DNA of 64,000 nt from Welwitschia mirabilis (Eukaryota > Gnetophyta > Gnetopsida > Welwitschiales). The notes under the pieces were generated by a model. That model did not search any database and had not been told where the DNA came from. It worked only from the letters and a program-made list of their open reading frames with translations. Positions 48,323 to 58,295 of this stretch are shown in pieces; the stretch's first letter is position 1; each line of letters begins with the position of its first letter. The DNA lies in the NCBI GenBank assembly GCA_051453625.1, contig JBOZIK010000001.1, forward strand, positions 254,994,783 through 255,058,782. The letters run 5' to 3'. The position numbers and the translations under genes are program-made.

Positions 48323-48865
48323 ATCTGACTATGAGTAGATCTTGTTCCAACAATACCAGCATTGCTAGCAGGGTAATCGTTTAGTGCATGAGTATACCAC
48401 AGATTTCATGAGACTGGCTAAGTAGAATAATCTAGCAGAGACCGAGGGGCAGCAACTAGTCAGATATTTTGATGGATTGAAACCCTATATTAGAGACAGA
48501 ATTAGTGTGTAGATGTTGAGGACACTGTCTAAGGCCAAAAGTATGGCAATGAAGACAGAGATGATGTAGTAGGAGAGGAGTAGAAGAGGCTCAGAAAATT
48601 TCAGATCTATCAGTGCAGTTGAAAAGTCAAGAATGTCACAAGAAATAGTAGAACGCAGTGATCATTATGGCAGTAGTAGTAAGAATTAAGAGGAGAAGGT
48701 TGTAGGGAAGCGAGCCATGACATATGCGATGGAGAAGGAGGCGCAGACTCAAAAAGCTGTAAACCCTTATGCAAAACCAACAACAGGCAAGTGTTACCGA
48801 TGTAACTAGTGGGGTCACTAATCAAATGAATGTCCTCAGAGAAAAACAATAAACATGGTGACCAA

Positions 48866-49121
48866 AAAAGATGAGGAGAATGCATATTGCTATGAGCTGA
48901 ATGGAGATGAAGATGGGTTCAAAGATGAGAAGGTAGAAGAAGCATCTTGCATAGTGCGAAGGATGATGCTAGCTCTAAAACTAAATAACTAATCACAATG
49001 CCATCAACTATTTCGAACTAGGTGCACCATTTTTGGCAAGATATTTGTTATAGTCTTGGAAATTGATAGTATGGAGAATATTATTGGAAGAGAGGCTGTC
49101 AAAAAGCTAGGGAATGCAGTA
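48866..49121 (+). pseudogene. Ty3/gypsy protease region, first copy
   Basis: Acidic linker with DGFKDEKVEEA, then IVRRMMLALK, the HQLFRTRCTIFGKIF strand and ENIIGREAVKKLG. Where the catalytic DSGS should be, this copy reads LEIDS. Nearly the same sequence is repeated at 49222-49434 after a 100-N gap. Same strand and frame order as gag and RT. Confidence 0.7.
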
Positions 49122-49221
49122 NNNNNNNNNNNNNNNNNNNNNNNNNNNNNNNNNNNNNNNNNNNNNNNNNNNNNNNNNNNNNNNNNNNNNNNNNNNNNNN
49201 NNNNNNNNNNNNNNNNNNNNN
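49122..49221. other. Assembly gap (100 N)
   Basis: Lies exactly between two versions of the protease region, so the duplication could be an assembly join of two element copies. Confidence 1.
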
Positions 49222-49643
49222 AAGATGAGTTCGAAAATGAGGAGGCGGAAGAAGCTGCTTACATAGTGCGAAGGATGATGCTAGCTCCAAAACTAGATGA
49301 CCAATCACAACGCCATCAACTGTTTCAGACTAGGTGCATCATCTTTGGTAAGATATTTGTTGTAGTCATGAACAGTGGTAGTATAGAGAATATTATTGGA
49401 AGAGAGGCAGTCAAAAAGCTAGGGATTGTAGTAGAGAAACACCCAAACCCTTACACCTTGGATTGGATCAAATCTAGAACAGATCGCATTGAGGTAAATA
49501 AACACTGTAAAATTTCTTTTTCAATTAGTGAATATAAAAATGAGGTGTACTGTGATATTGTGGATATGGATGTATATCATTTGCTATTTGGGAGGCTGTG
49601 GCAATTTGATGTGAATGCCCAACATTCAGGAAGGAGCAATTAA
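49222..49643 (+). pseudogene. Ty3/gypsy protease, second and fuller copy
   Basis: Open for 140 codons after the gap: acidic DEFENEEAEEAAYIVRR, HQLFQTRCIIFGKIFVVV, then NSGSIENIIG where DSGS is expected, so the catalytic Asp is Asn. KHPNPYTLDWIKS and DMDVYHLLFGRLWQFD follow (the latter the LLGRPW-type flap region, with Gly-Arg kept). The aspartic protease processes the polyprotein. It ends with a stop at 49641 shortly before the RT linker. Confidence 0.85.
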
Positions 49644-49664
49644 TATAGCCTAGAGAAGGATGGG

Positions 49665-50840
49665 GTGAAATACACCTTACTATCTTTAAAGAATAAAGTT
49701 AAGCAAACTATAGAAAGAAGTTTTCTCACCCTTATTAAGAAGTTTGAAGGTGAGCTTAAGGGGACAAGACAAGTTCACATAGTAATAGTGAAGCAAGTAT
49801 GTGAGACAGAAACTGAGTTACAAGTGGAGGAGCAGTATAAAGCTATTAGGCCTTTGCTAATGGAGTTCCACGATTTGATGCCAGAAGATGTTCTAGATAG
49901 GCTATCACCTATGAGAGATGTTCAACACCATATTGACTTATTTCCAAGAGCCATCTTGCCTAATTTTCCGCACTATAGGATGAGCCTAAAGAAGAGAGAA
50001 ATCCTTAAGGAAGAAGGTGGAGGAGCTATTACAGAAGGGGCACATCTAGAAGAGCATGAGCCCATGTGCTGTACCTACCTTATTAACTTCGAAGAAGGAT
50101 GGTAGTTCGAAAATGTGCATAGATAATAGGGCCATTAATAAGATCACAGTGAGGTACAAGTTTCCAATTCTTAAATCGGATGACATGTTAGACAAGTTGC
50201 CTGGAGCTAAGTAGTTTTCAAAGCTGGATTTGAAGAAGGATTATCACCAAATTTGAATCAGGCTTAGGGATGAGTGGAAGATAGCTTTCAAGATAAAATA
50301 AGGGTTGTATGAGTGGTTGGTAATGCCCTTTGGGTTATCAAATGCTCCCAGTACCTTTATGCAGCTTATGAATCAGGTATTAAAATCGTACATTGGAAAG
50401 TTTGTTGTAGTTTACTTTGATGATATATTGATTTCTAGCCAGACTGAGGATGAGCACTTGTTACATTTGAGGAAGATACTAATTGTTTTGCAGAAGAATA
50501 AACTATATGTAAACCTTAAAAAGTGTAGTTTCTTTAATAAGAAATTACTATTCCTAGGATTTATTGTCAGTGCTAATGGCATTAGAGTAAATGAAACTAA
50601 GGTGAAAGCGATCAGGGAATGGCCTACTCCCAAAAATTTCTCAGAAGTTAGAAGCTTCCATGGGTTGGCTACTTTTTATCGGTGCTTCATCAAGAATTTT
50701 AGCACCATTACAGCACCAATCACAGAATGCTTGAAGAAAGGCAGATTCCATTGAGGAGAAGAAGCTAAAAGGAGTTTTGCTTTACTGAAAGAGAAGTTAT
50801 GTACTACTTCAGTCTTAGGTATACCCAATTTTGATAAGAT
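49665..50840 (+). pseudogene. Ty3/gypsy reverse transcriptase
   Basis: The linker frame at 49665-50105 reaches MRDVQHHIDLFPRAILPNFP and HYRMSLKKREIL, followed by several stops through 50300. From 50305 a 149-codon open frame gives [20 protein letters not shown], then [11 protein letters not shown] with the catalytic YFDD box intact (50413-50424), [24 protein letters not shown] and [16 protein letters not shown]. It ends at a TGA (50752-50754) where Trp is expected. Domain order and strand agree with gag-protease-RT-RNase H-integrase, so Ty3 rather than Ty1. This is the best preserved enzyme in the window. Confidence 0.92.
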
Positions 50841-51230
50841 ATTTGAAGTTGATTGTGATGCTAGTGGAGTGGGAATAGGGGTTGTTCTGTCCCAAGAGCA
50901 CAGGCTAGTTTGCTACTTCAGTGAGAAGCTTAGTGATGCTAGGCAAAAGTGGAGTACCTATGACAAGGAGTTTTATTCAGTTTGCAGGCTTTGAAGACAT
51001 GGGAGCACTATCTAATTGGTAAGAAATTCGTATTGTACTCAGACCATAAGGTGCTAGAATACCTGAATAGTCAGAAATAAATTAGCAAGGATATGCATAC
51101 CCAATGGTGCCAATTCTTACAAAAATTTCCTTTCAAGCTACATCATAAGTCAGGAGTACATAATGCAGTGGCAAATGCACTAAGTCGGAGAGTGAGCTTA
51201 TTGATTACCTTGAAGTAGGAAATCATTAGC
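50841..51230 (+). pseudogene. Ty3/gypsy RNase H
   Basis: [12 protein letters not shown] carries the first catalytic Asp. [19 protein letters not shown], with the catalytic Glu, follows; a short deletion near 50985 shifts the frame into [19 protein letters not shown], with the next Asp. [17 protein letters not shown] closes the domain. The catalytic residues survive, but stops and the frameshift break it. Confidence 0.88.
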
Positions 51231-51915
51231 TTTAAACAGTTGTGGGACTGTTATGCAGGAGATGAAGACTTTAGACAAATTTGGGAGAGTTGTTTAAACG
51301 GGCAGCCTATGCAAGACTTTCATGTGCAAGATGGATACTTAATGCAGGGCAATCTGTTGTGCCTTCCTCAGACCTCACTACGAGAGAAGATAATCCAAGA
51401 CTTACATGCCGGTGGGTTGGCTGCACATATGGGGCATGATAAAATAGTTGCTGCAGTCCGTAAGAGATTTTATTAGCTACAGTTGCGATGGGACGTGACT
51501 AGATTTGTGCAAAGATGTTATATTTGTCAGACTGCTAAAGGACAATCTCAAAACACTAGATTATATATGCCACTACCAATCCCTGAAAATANNNNNNNNN
51601 NCTTGGCCTACCTCGAACACAGAGAGGAGCAGATTCTATGTTTATTATTGTTGATAGGTTTTCGAAGATAGCACATTTTATTCCCTGTAGGAAGACTTCA
51701 GACGCTGTTGGTGTGACTAAACTATTTTTCAAGGAAATTTTTCGTGTACACGGTGTTCTGAAAACAATTACTTTAGACTAGGATAGCAAATTCCTAGGTC
51801 ACTTTTGGCGAATCCTATGAAAACTATTTGGCTCAACCTTAAATTCTAGTATCACAGCTCATCCACAATCTGATGGTCAAACAGAAGCAGTTAATTGCAC
51901 CTTGAGGAATCTAAT
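51231..51915 (+). pseudogene. Ty3/gypsy integrase, zinc domain and core
   Basis: An open frame from 51240 gives DEDFRQIWESC, DFHVQDGYLMQGNLLCLP and then the HHCC zinc domain: LHAGGLAAHMGHDK (51401-51442) and [14 protein letters not shown] (51513-51554). After a 10-N gap, which removes the first catalytic Asp, the core continues in another frame with [20 protein letters not shown] and [25 protein letters not shown] segment follows, with a stop at the expected Arg, and then [13 protein letters not shown] with the catalytic Glu. It runs into the 766-N gap. Confidence 0.9.
51592..51601. other. Assembly gap (10 N)
   Basis: Ten N within the integrase; a frame change occurs here. Confidence 1.
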
Positions 51916-52681
51916 NNNNNNNNNNNNNNNNNNNNNNNNNNNNNNNNNNNNNNNNNNNNNNNNNNNNNNNNNNNNNNNNNNNNNNNNNNNNNNNNNNNNN
52001 NNNNNNNNNNNNNNNNNNNNNNNNNNNNNNNNNNNNNNNNNNNNNNNNNNNNNNNNNNNNNNNNNNNNNNNNNNNNNNNNNNNNNNNNNNNNNNNNNNNN
52101 NNNNNNNNNNNNNNNNNNNNNNNNNNNNNNNNNNNNNNNNNNNNNNNNNNNNNNNNNNNNNNNNNNNNNNNNNNNNNNNNNNNNNNNNNNNNNNNNNNNN
52201 NNNNNNNNNNNNNNNNNNNNNNNNNNNNNNNNNNNNNNNNNNNNNNNNNNNNNNNNNNNNNNNNNNNNNNNNNNNNNNNNNNNNNNNNNNNNNNNNNNNN
52301 NNNNNNNNNNNNNNNNNNNNNNNNNNNNNNNNNNNNNNNNNNNNNNNNNNNNNNNNNNNNNNNNNNNNNNNNNNNNNNNNNNNNNNNNNNNNNNNNNNNN
52401 NNNNNNNNNNNNNNNNNNNNNNNNNNNNNNNNNNNNNNNNNNNNNNNNNNNNNNNNNNNNNNNNNNNNNNNNNNNNNNNNNNNNNNNNNNNNNNNNNNNN
52501 NNNNNNNNNNNNNNNNNNNNNNNNNNNNNNNNNNNNNNNNNNNNNNNNNNNNNNNNNNNNNNNNNNNNNNNNNNNNNNNNNNNNNNNNNNNNNNNNNNNN
52601 NNNNNNNNNNNNNNNNNNNNNNNNNNNNNNNNNNNNNNNNNNNNNNNNNNNNNNNNNNNNNNNNNNNNNNNNNNNNNNNNN
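51916..52681. other. Assembly gap (766 N)
   Basis: Sized gap covering the integrase C-terminus and most of the 3' LTR start of the gypsy element. Confidence 1.
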
Positions 52682-52866
52682 TAGCATTTATTACTTTTCT
52701 ATTTTTCTTTAATCCCACATTGTTTAGAGATTTTTTTTGAAAGGACTTATGTCCTATAAATAAGTACATCATGTACTGTTGTAGACAAAAAATTTTGAAA
52801 TAGAAGTTATTCGGATTTCTCTCCCTTTTCAAGGGTTTTCTCTTTGAACACTTTTCTGCTGCACCA
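52682..52866 (+). mobile_element. 3' LTR (end part) of the nested Ty3/gypsy element
   Basis: Contains cctataaataagtacatcatg (TATA box) and ends ctctcccttttcaagggttttctctttgaacac...gcacca, matching the 5' LTR end at 47470-47530 apart from a few changes. The sequence after it is not gypsy. Confidence 0.8.
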
Positions 52867-53390
52867 CATGCCTAATATAATATTTTAAAACTATGCAAAT
52901 AAATGATTATACCAGTAGTGATTAGTAAATCTATCCTATTAGTGGTCATGATGGTGAATAGAACCTTATTTCAAATTAAGAGACACCAATGTTATGTTAG
53001 GTAAGAAAAGTTTATGATTTACTAAATCAAAATGAAAGAAGTTGGATGAAAGAAAATCCAAATCAAACTACATTAAGTGGAAGATCATTTATTTTCAATA
53101 ATAATAAAATTAGTGATGAAGAGCTAGTTTATATAAAAGAAGCCCTTTAAGTGAAAAACAATAATGTGTGAGATGTATATATGCTCATGAAGAATGAAAC
53201 TTGGAAATTTACTAAAGTATCAAAAAAATCCAATTAATAAAAAATGGACGTTTTGTACAAATTATAATCAAGATGATATGATTAAGAAATATAAGGCCAA
53301 GTCTATAATTAAAGGTTTTTCATAAAATAAAGAAATTGATTATAATGGAGCATTTTCACCCATAGTAAATATTTGTATTAGATGAATCAA
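52867..53390 (+). pseudogene. Ty1/copia reverse transcriptase, N-terminal part (outer element)
   Basis: From about 53190 the translation gives LMKNETWKFTKVSKKSN, then KWTFCTNYNQDDMIKKYKA, GFS-NKEIDYNGAFSPIVN: the start of a copia RT up to the FSPV motif. It breaks off within a few codons, where a minus-strand Sirevirus begins, and resumes after 61342. 52867-53180 is linker sequence with stops. Assigning it to the same element as the integrase at 46.4-47.4 kb rests on strand, order and the two insertions in between. Confidence 0.75.
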
Positions 53391-54856
53391 TCTTTACGAG
53401 GATCGTTAAACTTAGAGGGGAGGGGTGAATGAGTTCCATCAAATAAAAATTAAACTAATAACAAAATAAAAATGCATAATAAAATACCTTATCAAGATAA
53501 TGTGGTTCGCCAACTTGGGTACATTCACACATGGAGGATAGCTTCTACTCAGGCCTTTGGATATTCTTGACCTACAAGAAAATAGTGGTTTTCTTATGCA
53601 CCACCAACCTATAACAAATGAGAGTCTCCTTGCAATGTATCACTCTCTCTCCTTAAAGGAATCATGGTTTTCATAGGTACACCATAAACATGTATAATAG
53701 TGAGAGTCTTCTTACAAGGCAGCACTCTCTCCCTCTCGAGAAAATAATGGTTTTCTAACTTACCAATAATCATACATTAAATAAGTTCCTAAAAGCACAA
53801 TCTCAAATACATACCCCTAAAATAGTTGTCTTACAAAGTGTTTAATATTCAAGAATGAACTTATAATATAATTCAATAATAACATAGTCCACTATATAAA
53901 ACCAAAAATATGAAATAATAACAACCCTAAAGATATTACTTTGATGAAGATTTGAACTCCTTGATGTGGTTTCTATCATCATGAATATGAATGAAGATAG
54001 TAGCAATGAAGATCCAAAAATAAATAATAAAAGCAATATAAGATCCTTGCAAATGATGCATTTGATTCTTCATAAGAAGTTCCTTTCACTCATGTATTCA
54101 TCATTCTATATTCTGTTTAATCAATGAAGTGTTAAAAAATTCTTCTTTATTTCATGATGTCAAGGCTTTATACAGTCAAGGAGTGTCTAGTCGTTTGAGC
54201 TTGAAAGATAGTTGTTTAACTTTGTAACAACTACAGAATGGATAAGTAATATCTAAGCATTAAATGTGTAACTTTAGTTTTTTTATTTTTTCCTCTATTA
54301 ACGTGAACTTTGGTTCAAGATGTCTTCACTTTTTTAGACTCCTACTAACAGTCAAACATCTTTACCTTAGAGATATCTTCAGTCAACTTGCCTGGATTTT
54401 GATGAATTTTTCTTTGTAGTATTCTTGGACCTTCATAATTATGAATCTGTGATGTACAAGTTTATAGGTTACCTAAAATGAAATATATTATTCAAAAATA
54501 AAATTAACTTTTCTATTTATTTTAGCTCACTATAAATGTCTTCAATCATATAGATGTCTTTATTTTGTATTATGTTTAAGTTTTAGCTTAGTTATCTTGA
54601 ATATAATAGTCATCTTTTGGCCTATGGCTTGATTTCTAGTACATCTAAGATGTGTTCAATTTCATAGACAATTTCCCATATGTTTGCAAATAATTAATTT
54701 TGTATTTTATCAACTGATCCTTTTTTTAAGATATTGTCTTTAAAGATCCATTATGTCTAAGGTCGATCAATGTTTGATGATTTTGGTATTGATCTATCTA
54801 CACAATGATATAAAATATTTGAGAAGTGAAATCATTAAAAATAGATTTACCAAAGA
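53391..54856 (-). mobile_element. 3' LTR of a minus-strand Sirevirus
   Basis: Direct-repeat partner of 60087-61342, with shared blocks including aaaatgcataataaaa, taccttatcaagataat, acaagaaaatagtggtttt, ataagatccttgcaaatgat and the last aaaaatagatttac. Its right end is bordered by a Sirevirus polypurine tract read on the minus strand, so this is the 3' LTR of an element on the minus strand. Ends are accurate to about 15 bp. Confidence 0.82.
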
Positions 54857-54869
54857 TCTCCCCCTTTTT
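54857..54869 (-). promoter_or_regulatory. Polypurine tract next to the 3' LTR
   Basis: On the minus strand: aaaaagggggaga immediately before the LTR, the typical Sirevirus form. It primes plus-strand DNA synthesis. Confidence 0.85.
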
Positions 54870-55600
54870 GATGATATCCAAAAGTTAGCAAATCTTATTA
54901 GTGTAATATCATCTAATCAAGTGAAATTGGACATTTATATTTTAGAAAAATGCACATAATCAAAGTGTGCAATAATATTAAAAAAGCATGATATAAACCA
55001 CTTGAAATCGAATAAAAATACATAGATACATATCACTTAAAAAAATATTAACATATGTTAGAGATCAATTTGAGTAATTAGTTAAAGATATAAAAATAAT
55101 TGATAAATTGCAGTGTTTATCATTAAAATATGCATGTAGATAGTAAAGCATAAAAATATTTGACAATTTCTAAAATGAAATATGCTAATGATAATGTGCC
55201 ATATATTAGAGAATGAAATTTAATTTTGTATCAATAATACATCATAAAGAATGTGCTCATGAAAAGGATAATTAATAAGCATTAGAGCATGATATTATAA
55301 AAAATGTGCTAGTAGCACATGAAAGCATTTTAATCAATAATGATTAGAGTATACCAAAATTAAGATTATGCCAATGAAAGCATATTTTAAAAATGAAAGA
55401 TATTCTAATCATAAAAACATTATCTAATAAATAGTGATGTGTGCCAAAACATCAATAGTGATCATCAATAATAATGACTACACTCATGGATTTAATCCAA
55501 TATCTCATGATCAAGCACTCTAAGTCCAATAAAGTATCCCCAAACTAAAAGTTGTAGTTCCTAATTAAAATTCATTAATTTACCAATGACTTACCAATAC
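54870..55600 (-). other. Non-coding spacer between two polypurine tracts
   Basis: About 730 bp of AT-rich sequence of the minus-strand Sirevirus with repeated short words (agcataaaaatat and the like). No coding similarity. Confidence 0.5.
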
Positions 55601-57342
55601 TTCTCCCCCTTTTTGGACATCACAAAAGGCTCTAATTCCTAAGAGGTAAATCACTTGTATAATATGTGCCTTAGCCTTCTTCATTACTATCATTGTTATC
55701 ATGGATGGTGGAGGTTTGTTGGGTATATGATTATAAGAAAGTGGAAAATGGAGTGTGCATCTTCTAACAAGGAAAATGGAATGTCTTATCAAGGCCCTTA
55801 AAGACTTGTCTTCTCATATGTTGGTATATTTGAGGAATGATAAACATCTTGAAGAAACTAGTGATGGTGTTCTCTATAAAGAATGGAGATAACTATATGA
55901 AGAAAAGTGTTTCTACCTAAATAGGTTTAACATGAGATGGCTATGGTGATGGTAAACACAAATTAGTTAGTGAAGGTACATGTGATGGTGGTGATTAGAC
56001 TATGGAGAAAGATGAAGATAGCTAAGTAAAATACCAAAATGGAACCTTATGATGAGGATGATGAAAGATAAAATGCAATGTATCTGAACTCTTAGGCTCT
56101 ATCTCCTACTATGCTTGCCTTTGCTGTAAAGGACATAAACCCTATTGCTCCCTTATACATGTGCCTCTATGGAAGTTTTGTATTTTCCCTGAGTCTATGC
56201 TTCCTCTCCAGAAGATGCCTCTAAATATTTATTTTCTACTGCACTATCTCAGTCATATCCTATCCTAAAGGTCATGCTTCATCTTCTTCATCAGACTTCT
56301 CCTTTAAGTCTGACCACATAGAAGTTTTCATGGATTCCCGACTCTCTATTGATACCTTTTCCTCACTTGTTTTATATCTATGTTTTTTAAACATTAAAAT
56401 ATTTTATAATGGCCTTTAATTCCTCTTTTAATAAAAAAGAATTATGAGTAGCAGTAGATAATAAACATTGATACTGTGGTATCCTTCTACTTATTTCCTC
56501 ATCTACTAGCACTGGCATTTTACATTTTTTTATCGAATTTTGCCAATGGTTTCTTCTAATGAATGAGGTTAACCTATGGCACTAAAATGTTTGCATTACT
56601 AATAATCAAGCTAATAAGAAAAGGGTAACCAAAATTATATCCCTTGCAAAGTAATGAGATGATATTCATGCATAGAACAAAACCTACATCTAATTGTAAT
56701 CTAGTGAGTAAACAATATATAATAAAGGTCTTCATGGGTATGTAATAACTATATCTTCATCATCTAATTAAAATGTTATAGAATGTTATCAAATTGAGGA
56801 TTAAGACATCTAGTGTCATATCTTTTCTATTAATGTTCTCAACAAAGTTTATTTTATTATGCCCAAATAAAACATTGCTCATACTATGTTGAGACATATT
56901 GATAACTCTAAAACCAAATATTTCTTTAAATGAAGGAGTATAAATATAAGGAATATCCACATCATCTATACAAAGCTAAATTAGTAAAGCTAGAAATAAT
57001 GTACAAATAGGTATCTTTAAGCTATGTTTGAAAGGCATTCATACTATCATCTATCTCATGAATGTTGGAATAAAATTTTCTCATTATTGGATCTAGAATC
57101 GATTGGTCTAGTTGAATGATCATTTTCTATTCTAACTGAGTAAAGTAACCCATGAACTGATCTCCACACTTTTTTGGGAATATAATTCTTCTTTTTGCAA
57201 TTGTTAAGTTTCTATAACAAGTTCTAAATTTTCTTGTAGCTACCTCATGATAGAACTTAGGTTCATATTAAGATCTTTATTGTTTTGAGGCTTGTTCTTT
57301 CACTTTAGAAGCTTCTGCTACCTTTCTTCTAATCATCTATGC
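55580..57342 (-). pseudogene. Sirevirus third ORF (env-like / plant transposon protein)
   Basis: Read on the minus strand it starts near 57342 with MIRRKVAEASKVKEQASKQ, then FYHEVATRKFRTCYRNL, IIFPKKCGDQFMGYFTQLE, LDQSILDPIMRKFYSNI and a 66-codon open piece beginning with DIPYIYTPSFKEIFGF (56760-56960). It continues into an acidic stretch (SDLKEKSDEEDEA) and ends at the upstream polypurine tract. This layout matches the extra ORF that some Sireviruses carry 3' of pol, which shares a domain with plant proteins annotated as putative transposon or env-like proteins; its role is unknown. Stops are numerous. Confidence 0.65.
55602..55614 (-). promoter_or_regulatory. Second, upstream polypurine tract
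   Basis: On the minus strand aaaaagggggaga again, 745 bp before the first. Multiple polypurine tracts are a known hallmark of Sireviruses. The tract also codes for the last residues of the third ORF (CPKRGRS). Confidence 0.8.
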
Positions 57343-58295
57343 AAGATAGAATGAGAAACTAATAGATGTCAAGTAAAATGCAAGAAGCTATGAAAAATGT
57401 ACACTTGTTAAAGAGAAAACCCTATTCTTTATTTCTATTAAGATGCCTCAAAGATCCAAGAAACTTTGACAAAGAAATCTAAGAAAATAAAGCTTGGAAA
57501 AACTTCTGAAAGAGATACCTATTAAGTGGGAACTTGAAAATGAGATTTGGTGCCCCATTTGCAAATAAAAATGGTCAAAACCTAGGTTTTAACATGCCTT
57601 TAATTTTCACAATAGCATATTCAAGATGTCTACAACCTAGAAAACAATTAAAACACAAAAAGTAGATACCTACAAACTCAAAGATGTCTCTTATTAAAAA
57701 CATTTTAATACATTTTTGTACTACCAAGATGTCTATAAAAATCAAGATGTTTAATTTGAAATGATAAAATAATGTACCTACCCTTTTAAGATGTCTACTA
57801 AACTCAAGAAGTTTTCTTTCAAGACATCTATAAATCTTAAGACATCTACGCTAGAGACATCTACAAAAATAAAGCCGTCTGTAATAAAAGTTCTAAACTT
57901 TTTTTAAAAAAAATATTTAAGACTAATATAAACATAATAATACTTTAAAAAAGATAAATATCACATACATAATTTAGCTTTAATTATACTAATTACATCT
58001 GATTACAATCTTAACTCATAAGATAAATACAATGTGGAGTTGAGAAATTAAAAAAAAGATTACCTATGTTGCCCATCTAATTAGGTAATGTTCAATCTCT
58101 AAGTTTTTATGTATCTTCAAATATCATTTTTCCCTTGTGATCTTAAGGCCTTGTTATCAAGTAAACCACTAGTATCTTGTATGTTCATGCCTTTATTATG
58201 TTTCTTATGCTTTATTGAATTCTTATCGTTTTCATGCCTATGCTTTACTTCTCCGATTTTGCTTAATAAACATTTGTATACATTGGAATTATTTT
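57343..58295 (-). other. Non-coding interval where pol should be
   Basis: Between gag and the third ORF a complete Sirevirus has about 4 kb of protease, integrase, RT and RNase H. Here under 1 kb is present and none of those domains is seen. The interval holds a cluster of agayrtct motifs. Confidence 0.6.
57624..57880 (-). repeat. Cluster of AGATGTCT/AGACATCT motifs
   Basis: On the plus strand agatgtct starts at 57624, 57682, 57727 and 57789 (with agatgttt at 57745), agacatct at 57822, 57840 and 57855, and agccgtct at 57873. The last part is spaced 18, 15 and 18 bp. The two spellings are the two CpG-decay products of the palindrome AGACGTCT. Similar motifs lie in both LTRs (for example agacatat/agacatct at 61112, 61130 and 61145, again 18 and 15 bp apart). 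Confidence 0.7.

Larger units (their letters stand above)
47548..48865 (+). pseudogene. Ty3/gypsy gag (capsid and zinc knuckle)
   Basis: An ATG three bases after the primer-binding site probably began gag; a one-base frameshift near 47610 moves the reading to the frame with LEQHLMGRLEQENDF. Two gaps interrupt it. The capsid domain is clear: GIEEFLDWLADVYRFFDYME, EKRVRLVTYRLKGGATT, a stop where Trp is expected, then YEYTTDFMRLAK-like and LVRYFDGLKPYIRDRISV segments. A zinc knuckle CYRCN-WGH-SNECPQ (48792-48835) follows, with one Gln/Gly position now a stop. Gag packages the element RNA. Several Trp and Gln codons have become stops. Confidence 0.88.

Noticed and set aside
51891-52832. Open frames of 258-313 codons on both strands
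   Set aside because: Mostly the N gap at 51916-52681.
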